This document shows, piece after piece, positions 43,339 to 50,334 of a stretch of 64,000 nucleotides of DNA. Within the stretch, counting starts at the first letter, position 1. Every line of letters begins with the position of its first letter. The stretch covers positions 434,001 through 498,000 of the forward strand of contig NZ_BAAAZR010000004.1 of the NCBI RefSeq assembly GCF_039537005.1, given 5' to 3'. The stretch is from Sphaerisporangium flaviroseum. Its GTDB lineage: Bacteria; Actinomycetota; Actinomycetes; Streptosporangiales; Streptosporangiaceae. The position numbers and the translations under genes are program-made. The notes under the pieces were generated by a model. That model was not told the DNA's origin. It was given only the letters and a program-made list of their open reading frames with translations, and made no database searches.

Positions 43339-43957
43339 CGGCCTCGTACTGCGGGCCGTAGTACCGCTCCAGTTCTTCGAGGCTCTCCTCGGTCTGCTGG
43401 ACGCTCTTGACGATGCTGGCGTGCGTCGGCAGCACGTCCGGGTCCCACGTCTCGGGCTTCCACAGCGACGAGCGCAGGAACGCCTTGCCGCAGTGGAAGA
43501 AGATCTGCTCGATCTCCACGACCATGGCCAGCGACGGCCGGTGCCCCTTGACGATCATCTCGTCGAAGAACGGCGCGTCGCGCACGAGTCGCGCCCTGCC
43601 GTTGATGCGCAGCGTCTCGTTGCGGCCGGGGACGAGGTAGACCAGCCCGACGTGGGGGTTGTCCAGGATGTTGCCGAAGCCGTCGGCGCGGCGGTTGCCG
43701 GGACGGTCCGGGATCGCGATCGTGGTCGCGTCGATGACGTGCGTGAACCCGGGCGGGTCACCCTTGGGCGAGACGTCGCAGGTGCCGTCCGCGCCCGCCG
43801 TGGCGATCAGGCAGAAGGGGGACGCAGCGAGCCATTCCCTGTCGCGCTCGTGCAGCACCACGCGCTCCTTGGTGATGGCCCTCGGCTTCACCTCGCCGAG
43901 CAACTCCCGCAGTTCGGCCTTGGAGGTGATCTCCACGACGTCCACGCTCCGCGTCAC
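43322..43957 (-). CDS. FMN-dependent PPOX-type flavoprotein (MSMEG_1061-like)
   Basis: 211 residues from ATG 43957. It shows the pyridoxamine-5'-phosphate-oxidase-like barrel: AASPFCLIATAGADGTCDVSP, IPDRPGNRRADGFGNIL, VGLVYLVPGRNETLRINGRA, and IEQIFFHCGKAFLRSSLW. The last block with the RSSLW ending marks the MSMEG_1061 subgroup. Expected to bind FMN; physiological substrate unknown. A four-unit 19-bp repeat lies 95-170 bp upstream of its start. Confidence 0.85.
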   Translation of the reverse strand: MTRSVDVVEITSKAELRELLGEVKPRAITKERVVLHERDREWLAASPFCLIATAGADGTCDVSPKGDPPGFTHVIDATTIAIPDRPGNRRADGFGNILDNPHVGLVYLVPGRNETLRINGRARLVRDAPFFDEMIVKGHRPSLAMVVEIEQIFFHCGKAFLRSSLWKPETWDPDVLPTHASIVKSVQQTEESLEELERYYGPQYEAGLYRS

Positions 43958-44051
43958 CCGTGTCTCCTCACCGTCATGCGAGCCGCCACCAGGGGGATCA
44001 TGGCCTGTCCCAGCATAACCGGCCTCCTCCCGCCGACAGCAGGACCGGGCA

Positions 44052-44127
44052 CGGCTTCTTCAGCTTCATCCGGCTTCTTCAGCTTCATCCGGCTTCTTCA
44101 GCTTCACCCGGCTTCTTCAGCTTCACG
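44052..44127. repeat. Tandem repeat, 19 bp x 4
   Basis: Unit CGGCTTCTTCAGCTTCATC at 44052-44070 and 44071-44089 (identical), 44090-44108 and 44109-44127 (one to three changes at the end). It is intergenic, between the stop of the membrane gene (44131) and the start of the flavoprotein gene (43957). The 19-bp period is not a multiple of three. Confidence 0.9.
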
Positions 44128-44130
44128 GCT

Positions 44131-45153
44131 TCACCGGGCCGGGACCGTACAGCGCGCGGTGCGAGCCGCCGCGAGGAGCAGGGTGATCGCGCCCAGCACG
44201 AGGATCACCTGGCCGATCAGGTTGACGGTGCTCGCGTTGCCCTCGAGAGACAACAAGACAAAGCCGCCCCAGGCGTACGTCAGCATCGCTCCACCGGCCA
44301 CCGCGAACCGGTGTGTGGCGCCCCAGCCTGCGCGGCGCGACCATCGGGCGAGCACCACCGCCATCGCGGCGAGCAGCCCGATGCCCATGACGACGCCCCA
44401 CCAGCTCTCGGGACGGGCGAAGAACGCCCCGGTCGCGACGAACCCCGCCGCGCCGACCAGCCACGGGTTCGGCGCCCGCCGGTCCAGCGCCGGACGGGGG
44501 CGGCCTCCGATGGCGAACGCGCCACCGACCAGCGCCGCGATCACGGCGGCCGTGGCGGCCACCTGCGGCGCCGACGCCTGGAATCCCTCTTCGTCGGCCA
44601 GGCCGTACCAAAGGACGGTGGAGCCGAGGACGAACACGACGCTCGTCACGGCCAGGCCGAACCTGCCCAGCCAAGGGGTGTCGCTCCGGCCGGGTACCAG
44701 CGTTTCCATGATGGCGATGGGAACGCAGATGCTCCAGATCATGTGCCCTCCGACGAACGACAGCACGCTGTGAGCACTGATGCCCAGCGCCGGGATGTGC
44801 GCCACGCTCTGGAAGTCATAACCCTCGAACGAGGGGTTGAACAGCGACTGGTCGAGCAGACCGGCTTCCAGCAGGCCGTATGCGGCTCCGAGCACGAGCA
44901 GCGAGGGCCAGCCGCGCCCAGTGCGCCGCGCCACTTCGCGGATGAGCAGCGCCCCGCCGCCGTACATCGGTGCGAGGAAGAGCGCGCCCGCGATCTCGGC
45001 CGGAGGGATGTTGCCGAGCAGATATTCGGCGACCAGCGGAGCCAGGAGGAAGAGCCCGAGCGCGGGCGCGATGCGCCGCATCAGTCCCAGACGCCCGCTG
45101 CCGTCGGTCTGCGTGGGTCGTCGGTGGTGGTCATCGAGTGCGTCGCTGGTCAT
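44131..45153 (-). CDS. Polytopic membrane protein of unknown function
   Basis: 340 residues from ATG 45153 (the frame is open upstream, but that part is repeat-encoded). About nine hydrophobic helices, including LGLFLLAPLVAEYLLGNIP, LLVLGAAYGLLEAGLL, FGLAVTSVVFVLGSTVLWYGL, VIAALVGGAFAIG and LIGQVILVLGAITLLLAAAR. The PLVAEYLLGNIP start with GGALLIREVARR resembles a family of uncharacterised actinobacterial membrane proteins. No transport motif is recognised. It is flanked on both sides by tandem repeats. Confidence 0.75.
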   Translation of the reverse strand: MTSDALDDHHRRPTQTDGSGRLGLMRRIAPALGLFLLAPLVAEYLLGNIPPAEIAGALFLAPMYGGGALLIREVARRTGRGWPSLLVLGAAYGLLEAGLLDQSLFNPSFEGYDFQSVAHIPALGISAHSVLSFVGGHMIWSICVPIAIMETLVPGRSDTPWLGRFGLAVTSVVFVLGSTVLWYGLADEEGFQASAPQVAATAAVIAALVGGAFAIGGRPRPALDRRAPNPWLVGAAGFVATGAFFARPESWWGVVMGIGLLAAMAVVLARWSRRAGWGATHRFAVAGGAMLTYAWGGFVLLSLEGNASTVNLIGQVILVLGAITLLLAAARTARCTVPAR

Positions 45154-45252
45154 GTCGGCGACCGTACGTCCGTGAGAGGTGCCGCCACATCGCACGCGAG
45201 ATCGGCTTTCCACCCCGACTTTCGACGGACCCCGTCTGCCCCGACTCAACTC

Positions 45253-45372
45253 CAGACGGAGCCCCACCACCGAACTCCACCCCAGACGGAGCCCCACCAC
45301 CGAACTCCACCCCAGACGGAGCCCCACCACCGAACTCCACTCCAGACGGAGCCCGACCACCGAACTCCGCTC
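45253..45372. repeat. Tandem repeat, 30 bp x 4
   Basis: Unit CAGACGGAGCCCCACCACCG plus ten bases at 45253-45282, 45283-45312, 45313-45342 and 45343-45372. The first two differ by at most one base, and the last is diverged at its end. It lies in the 364-bp gap upstream of the membrane gene, where I see no other gene. Confidence 0.9.
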
Positions 45373-45517
45373 CGAACCCAATACGCGCACCCAGCCACCC
45401 CAGACACGGCGCGGTCGTCCGCCTGGCCTCGGATCAGGCAGTCAGCGGGCGCCAGTCCAGACCAGCACGCTCCCAGCGGACATCAGAGGTGGCGCCGCGG
45501 TCCTTGGGATCGGCTCT

Positions 45518-46177
45518 TCAGGGAGAGCGGGGGCGCACCAGGCCGACGTCGTAGGCGAGTACGACGGCCTGTACCCGGTCGCGCAGGCCCAGCTTGCGCA
45601 GCATCGAGGACACGTGCGTCTTGACCGTGGCCTCGGTGAGCACCAGACGCTCGGCTATCTCCGCGTTGGACAACGCCAGCGCGACCAGCCGCAGCACCTC
45701 GATCTCTCGTTCACTCAACCGGCCCAGGTCGGGCGGCGGCGCCGCGCCGGGCAGCGCCTCGGCGAAGCGGTCGAGCAGCCGGCGGGTGACCGATGGTGCG
45801 AGCAGCGCGTCGCCGCGCGCTACCACGCGGATCGCCTCGACGAGCTCCGCAGGCCGTACGTCCTTGAGCAGGAAGGCGCTGGCACCGGCGCGCAGGGCCG
45901 CGAACACCGACTCGTCGACGTCGTAGGTGGTCAAGATGATGACGCGGGCCGGGCTTCCTGAAGCGACGATGCGCCGGGTCGCCTCCAGCCCGTCGACGTC
46001 GGGCATCCGCACGTCCATGAGCACCACATCGGGTCGCAGCCTGTCGACCAGTGCCACCGCCTCACGTCCGTCGGCGGCCTCGCCGACCACCTCGAGATCC
46101 GCCCTGGCGTCAAGGATCATCCGGAAGCCGCCGCGGACCAGTGCCTGGTCTTCCGCCAGGACCACGCGGATGGTCAC
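45518..46177 (-). CDS. LuxR/NarL-family response regulator
   Basis: 219 residues from GTG 46177. Receiver domain with acidic pocket AED (8-10) and phosphoacceptor Asp55 (VLMDVRMPDVDG); LLKDV holds the conserved Lys. The C-terminal HTH is RLSEREIEVLRLVALALSNAEIAERL, in the usual two blocks, with TVKTHVSSMLRKLGLRDRVQAV. Its start overlaps the stop of the histidine kinase by 4 bp, so they form a two-component pair. Target genes unknown. Confidence 0.93.
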   Translation of the reverse strand: MTIRVVLAEDQALVRGGFRMILDARADLEVVGEAADGREAVALVDRLRPDVVLMDVRMPDVDGLEATRRIVASGSPARVIILTTYDVDESVFAALRAGASAFLLKDVRPAELVEAIRVVARGDALLAPSVTRRLLDRFAEALPGAAPPPDLGRLSEREIEVLRLVALALSNAEIAERLVLTEATVKTHVSSMLRKLGLRDRVQAVVLAYDVGLVRPRSP

Positions 46178-47394
46178 CGCGCCACCTGAAGCGGCAGGCG
46201 TGCGTGAACGCGGAACCCACCGCCGGGCAGCGGCCCGGCGTCGAGGGTGCCGCCCACCATCGCGGCACGCTCCCGCATCCCCACGATCCCACGCCCGGCA
46301 CCGCCCCCCACGCTCACACGCCGGACGCCATCGTTCTCCCCGCTCACACGCCGGACGCCATCGTTGCCCACGTCCACGCGCCACACGTCATCGTTCTCCA
46401 CGCTCACGGAGCGGGCCGCATCGTTTCCCCGGCCGGGGACGCGGCCGTTGTCGAGGACCTCGAGTTCGAGTATTCCCGAGCAGGCGCGGACGGTCACCTG
46501 GGCATGGCCGGCGCCGGCGTGACGCAGTGTGTTGGTGAGCGCCTCCTGCACGATGCGGTAGGCGGAGAGGTCGATCCCCGCCGGCAACGGATCCGCGGGT
46601 TCGGTGTCCTCCCGCCGTACCGCGACCTCCAGACCGGCGGCGCGTAGCCGCTCGGCCAGTTCCCCCAGCTGGTCGAGCCCCGGCTGCGGGTGCCGCGGCT
46701 CGAAGTCCTCACCCGGACGCACGACGGCCAGCAGACGGCGCAGCTCGCCGAGCGTGTCGCGACCCACCGACTCGATCGAGCGCAGCGCCCCGCGGGCCTT
46801 GTCCGGATGCGCGTCGAAGACGTCGTCGGCCGCGGCGGCCTGAACCACGATGACCGAGACGCTGTGCGCGATCACGTCGTGCAGCTCGCGCGCGATCCGC
46901 GTCTGTTCCTCGCTGACCGCCCGGCGTGACGCCTCCTCGACCGCCATCCGCCGGTTGCGCAGCACTTCCCCGAACGCCCAGACCACGAACGGGCACAACA
47001 TCACGAACTGCGCGTCCTCGATGGGGGCGGTGCGGAAGTTGAGCGCCGTGAGGCCGACCAGCGCCGCCAGCGCGGGCAGCGACACGCGGGGCGGCCGGGC
47101 GGCGGCCAGCGAGCCGATCATGATGAGACCCGCGACCGGGAACATCACTTCCGGCGCGATGAGCTGGATGAGGAGCCCGCCGACGAGCGTGATCGCCATC
47201 GCCTGCACCGGATGGGAGCGCCGCCAGCACAGCGCCATGCCTTGGGCCACGGCGGCGACCGTCCCGATGGCCTGCGGCGCCGCCGTGCGCCCTGCGGAGT
47301 CGTCCTCCAGGACGGCGACCAGAAAGATCATGACGGCGACCGGGACCGCGACGTCGGCTATCCGCCGGAGGCTGCTGCGGAACGAACGGCGCAC
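46174..47394 (-). CDS. NarL-type sensor histidine kinase with enlarged ATP-lid loop
   Basis: 406 residues from GTG 47394. Four to five TM helices in 1-145; HisKA_3 dimerisation motif TRIARELHDVIAHSVSVIVV with His172; N box around EALTN (285-289); G1 DNG (315-317); G2 GIVGM (369-373). Between G1 and G2 sits an insert (about 322-364) made of near-tandem ten-residue units such as VSVENDDVWR and VSGENDGVRR, encoded by a 30-bp DNA repeat. The loop is much longer than in the kinase at 56881. Cognate to the overlapping response regulator. Confidence 0.92.
   Translation of the reverse strand: MRRSFRSSLRRIADVAVPVAVMIFLVAVLEDDSAGRTAAPQAIGTVAAVAQGMALCWRRSHPVQAMAITLVGGLLIQLIAPEVMFPVAGLIMIGSLAAARPPRVSLPALAALVGLTALNFRTAPIEDAQFVMLCPFVVWAFGEVLRNRRMAVEEASRRAVSEEQTRIARELHDVIAHSVSVIVVQAAAADDVFDAHPDKARGALRSIESVGRDTLGELRRLLAVVRPGEDFEPRHPQPGLDQLGELAERLRAAGLEVAVRREDTEPADPLPAGIDLSAYRIVQEALTNTLRHAGAGHAQVTVRACSGILELEVLDNGRVPGRGNDAARSVSVENDDVWRVDVGNDGVRRVSGENDGVRRVSVGGGAGRGIVGMRERAAMVGGTLDAGPLPGGGFRVHARLPLQVAR
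46311..46430. repeat. In-frame tandem repeat, 30 bp x 4, inside the histidine kinase gene
   Basis: Units at 46311-46340, 46341-46370, 46371-46400 and 46401-46430 share CGCTCACACGCCGGACGCCA-like sequence followed by TCGTT. The first two are nearly identical and the later ones diverged. Each adds ten residues to the ATP-lid loop. Confidence 0.9.
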
Positions 47395-47952
47395 GCCCGG
47401 AGTATCCCATATGGATCCCCCACGCCCGTGGCGTCGACGTCGACACCCAGAGCCGAAGCTGCGCGTCGGTCGGTGTCCACGTCTCCGCGCGTCAGTGCCC
47501 GCCGGGCACGGAGACGTGGGCGTGGATACTGCCGGGTGCGATCATCGGCGGGCTGTTCAGCTTCTTCCCCGGCACGTTCAAGGGCTTCGGGCCCGCACCG
47601 GAGCCCCCGCCCCAGCGGGCGTCGCCCTTCGAGGTCACGCCCGGGCAGGAGCGTGGGTCCGGACGGGAACGCCTGCCCGGGCGTGGGTCCGGACGGGAAC
47701 GTCCGAGATGTGGCCGCCGCCGTGGGCGCGCTCCGGAAAGGATGATGAACTCCGTGGTCTCCGGCTTGTACTCGGCGCACTCCCGGCCTTGGTTATCCTG
47801 GAGACGAGGAAGCGATCGAACGCCTGAACGCCTTTGGCCTCGCGGCACTCCTCCTCGTTGAGCGGTGCTTGGACCCGGCCCTGCGCATGGCCGACCGCTT
47901 CCTCCTCTTTGCACGGCCCGTTTGTACGGCCCGCTGAGGCTTCCCGACGCCC
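47395..47952. other. 558-bp region with a possible membrane-protein relic and a 30-bp period repeat
   Basis: On the plus strand near 47513-47595 one frame reads ETWAWILPGAIIGGLFSFF followed by PGTFKGFG, which looks like a TM segment of a lost gene; no start or family is supported. GCGTGGGTCCGGACGGGAAC occurs at 47651-47670 and 47681-47700. No intact gene is seen up to the sigma factor stop. Confidence 0.35.
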
Positions 47953-49053
47953 TCAGACGAGCGAGGCGGGCAGCCCGAAGGGCGTGAAGTGCTCAAGGCC
48001 GATGAACGTGGTGATCTCCGCGATTCGCTCGCCGCGCAGGGTCAGCACGTTGATCGCCCAGGCGAGGTGCGCGCCCGCATCGTCGTCCCACAGGTAGGAG
48101 CCCACCGCCGGCTGGCCGTTCGCGCTGGTCGGTACGTGCCGCCAGGAGCCGCATCCGGTCAGCGGGATGCGCACGGCGAAGTCGGTGACGGCCTCGAGGC
48201 CGTGGTACCAGTGCGCAAGCGGCGGCATCGACCAGGTGACGTCCTCGGTCAGCAGCGCGACCAAGGCGTCGGCGTCACCGCGTTCCAGCGCGGCGGAGTA
48301 CCCGGCGACGATCTCCCGCAGGCGCGCGTCGTCGATCTCCCGCAGCGTCTGCTGCTGGGTGGGGGCGGGGATCTTCTCGGCGACGATCCTGCGGGCCCGC
48401 TGCAGGGCACTGTTCACCGACGCGATGGTGGTGTCCATCATGGTGGCGATCTCGGCCGCCGAGAAGCCGAGGACCTCGAAGAGCAGCAGCGCCGCTCGCT
48501 GGTTGCCCGGCAGGTGTTGCAGGGCGGCGACGAAGGCCAGTTCTACGGCCTCGCGCTGTTCGTAGCGCGCGTGCGGGCCGGCCAGGTCGCCGGTGAGGCC
48601 CTCATCGGAGTAGGGGCCCAGCCAGGCGACGTCGGAAAGCGGGGCGCCGCCGACCATGGCGCCATCGCTGGACGGGCCGAGGTCGACGGGCAGGGCTCGC
48701 CTGCCACGGGTCTCGACGACGTCCAGGCAGGTGCGGGTGGCCACGGTGTACAGCCATGAGCGCAGCGAGCCGCGACCCTCGAAGCGCGCGAGCCCCCGCC
48801 ACGCCCGCAGCAGGGCGTCCTGAAGGGCGTCGTCGGCGTCGTGGGTCGAGCCGAGCATGCGGTAGCAGTGGGCGTGCAACTCCCGGCGCAGCGGCTCAAC
48901 GAGACGGGTGAACGCGGCACCGTCCCCGCCCCGCGCCCGCGCCAGGTCAGAATCCTTCTCCCCCTCGCGGACCCGGACGAGATCGGGAACCTTCTCCCCC
49001 TCGCGGGCCCGGGTGAGGTCGGGGTCCTCGGTGTGCTCCGCTGCCCTGTCCAT
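47953..49053 (-). CDS. ECF sigma factor of the SigG/TIGR02960 type with SnoaL-like C-terminal domain
   Basis: 366 residues from ATG 49053 (GTG 49077 would add eight). After a charged N-terminal extension with imperfect 12-residue repeats (DLTRAREGEKVP, DLVRVREGEKDS) come region 2 (LHAHCYRMLGSTHDADDALQ, RSWLYTVATRTCLD) and region 4 (LPGNQRAALLLFEVLGFSAAE, IASVNSALQRAR). A SnoaL-like domain follows (IVAGYSAALERGDADALVALL, MPPLAHWYHG). The extra domain may bind a small ligand and control activity in place of an anti-sigma factor. Divergent from the VOC-family gene. Confidence 0.88.
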   Translation of the reverse strand: MDRAAEHTEDPDLTRAREGEKVPDLVRVREGEKDSDLARARGGDGAAFTRLVEPLRRELHAHCYRMLGSTHDADDALQDALLRAWRGLARFEGRGSLRSWLYTVATRTCLDVVETRGRRALPVDLGPSSDGAMVGGAPLSDVAWLGPYSDEGLTGDLAGPHARYEQREAVELAFVAALQHLPGNQRAALLLFEVLGFSAAEIATMMDTTIASVNSALQRARRIVAEKIPAPTQQQTLREIDDARLREIVAGYSAALERGDADALVALLTEDVTWSMPPLAHWYHGLEAVTDFAVRIPLTGCGSWRHVPTSANGQPAVGSYLWDDDAGAHLAWAINVLTLRGERIAEITTFIGLEHFTPFGLPASLV

Positions 49054-49146
49054 GGTCCGCGCAGAAATTTCGCTCACAAGCGATGATTCTGCCCCACAGC
49101 GGGAGTCTCCTCCTCGACCGCATTCGACTCCACCCGGAGGACCCGC

Positions 49147-49494
49147 ATGACGCCGACCGGACCCGCATGGTTCGACATCTCCTCTCCCGACGCCGTACGA
49201 GCACGACGCTTCTACCAGAAGATGTTCGGATGGCCGGTGACCGTCCTGGACGAGACCTACGCGCTGGTGGGCGAGGAAGGCCGCCCGGCGGGCGGGATAG
49301 GCCAGGCCGGTCCCGGCAGCCCTTACACCGGGATGGTCGTCTACTTCCAGGTCGACGACGTAGACACCGCCCTCAAGCGCGCCGAGCAACTCGGTGGCAG
49401 CCGGACGCTGGAACCGCAGAGCGTGCCCGGGATGGGGCGGATGGCCGTGTTCACCGACCCCGACGGCAACGCCGTCGGCCTGCTGAGCCCCTGA
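49147..49494 (+). CDS. VOC-superfamily (glyoxalase-like) protein
   Basis: 115 residues from ATG 49147, with CGGAGGA upstream. One VOC module pair: GPAWFDISSPDAVRARRFYQKMFGW and MVVYFQVDDVDTALKRAEQLGG with FTDPDGNAVGLLSP. The expected metal ligands are incomplete in a single module, so it may act as a dimer or as a binding protein. Divergent from the SigG-like sigma factor across 93 bp, a common arrangement in which the sigma factor may control the VOC gene. Confidence 0.85.
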   Translation: MTPTGPAWFDISSPDAVRARRFYQKMFGWPVTVLDETYALVGEEGRPAGGIGQAGPGSPYTGMVVYFQVDDVDTALKRAEQLGGSRTLEPQSVPGMGRMAVFTDPDGNAVGLLSP

Positions 49495-49586
49495 CCTCCC
49501 CTGACCTCCCCCGACCGCAGGACGCCGTTGACCCGGCCACTCCAGCGGGGAAACCCGGTCGACAGGCAAGCACGCGGTGCACTGTG

Positions 49587-49769
49587 ATGGTCCGGCCGCC
49601 CGCCGCACGAAGCGGGCCGATCGCTCCGGCCGGGGACATGCCAGTGCCGTCCGGCAGCGCCGACTACGCTCTCATGTTCCTGTCCTGGCACCACGTCCAG
49701 GACAGGCCGCGGGCGGCCCGGGAACTGGCCAGTGCTCACGCTCGAACGGTACTAATGCCGCGAAACTGA
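49587..49769 (+). pseudogene. Class I SAM methyltransferase fragment
   Basis: Near the end of the stretch, VPSGSADYALMFLSWHHVQD followed by RPRAARELASAH matches motifs IV-V of UbiE-like methyltransferases (normally LPFPDGSAD... and ARELARVLRPGG). It is cut off by ARTVLMPRN and a stop; the SAM-binding half is absent. A decayed gene between the VOC and Smr genes. Confidence 0.6.
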
Positions 49770-49782
49770 GCTGCGGATCCGT

Positions 49783-50037
49783 TCACTTGTGTTTGAAGTA
49801 GACGAACAGGCGGCCGTGGTTCTTGGAGTCCTTGTCGATGCGGTGGTAGAGGGCCTTTATTTCCTTCTGGTCGAGGAAGCGCAGCACCTTCTTCTTGAGC
49901 TGGCCGGACCCCTTGCCTGGGATGATCTCGACCTCGGTGGCCTTCTTCTGTATCGCCTCCTGGATGATCCCGCGCAGCGCCCGGTCGATCTCGCCGCCCC
50001 GGTTGTAGATGTCGTGGAGGTCCAGCTTCAGCTTCAC
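49783..50037 (-). CDS. Small stand-alone Smr-domain protein
   Basis: 84 residues from GTG 50037, where the family fold begins (KLKLDLHDIYNRGGEIDRAL); an ATG at 50115 would add a non-conserved leader. LDLH and IIPGKGSGQLKKKVLRFL are the Smr signature (HGxGxGxLR, here PGKGSGQL). Smr domains nick or bind branched DNA or RNA; single-domain actinobacterial forms are uncharacterised. Transcribed away from the subtilase gene. Confidence 0.85.
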   Translation of the reverse strand: MKLKLDLHDIYNRGGEIDRALRGIIQEAIQKKATEVEIIPGKGSGQLKKKVLRFLDQKEIKALYHRIDKDSKNHGRLFVYFKHK

Positions 50038-50159
50038 GCCCGCGATTCTACGTCCCGCGCTTTGGAACGTTCTCCTAACTGCACCGATCACACCATTTAA
50101 CCGAGACGTGTCCACATTTAGGCATATATTGCCGCAGATCAGTGACTAGACGGACCTAG

Positions 50160-50334
50160 GCGGAGATGGGACGCGCATCTAGACTCCCGTCTGTGTTTGG
50201 TCACCCGAATGCCGGGTGGCCACCCACGCGTCGCCCAACGGGGAGGGTGGGGTCCCTTCCCGTGCTCTCCGACGGGTGACGCGGCTCCTCCATGCCTGCT
50301 GGGCGACAGATCCAGTGGTCCTCCAGGAGGTGTC
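50160..50334 (+). promoter_or_regulatory. Structured 5' leader of the subtilase gene, possible ydaO-type (c-di-AMP) riboswitch
   Basis: The 175 bp before the start contain complementary strings (TCACCCGAATGCCGGGTGGCC; GGGAGGGTGGGGTCCC; GGTGACGC) and GCGACAG shortly before the ribosome-binding site. The order GAAUGCC - GGGGAGG - GGGUGA - CGACAG is reminiscent of actinobacterial ydaO motifs, which precede wall-hydrolase genes. I could not align it convincingly to the consensus. Confidence 0.25.

Noticed and set aside
44131..45390. Longer N-terminus for the membrane protein, including repeated SSVVGLRLEW-type peptides
   Set aside because: The extension is made by the 30-bp repeat; the conserved hydrophobic protein begins after ATG 45153.
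45253..46430. CRISPR-like arrays (30-bp repeats)
   Set aside because: The units are directly adjacent with no spacers, and no cas gene is present; they are plain tandem repeats.
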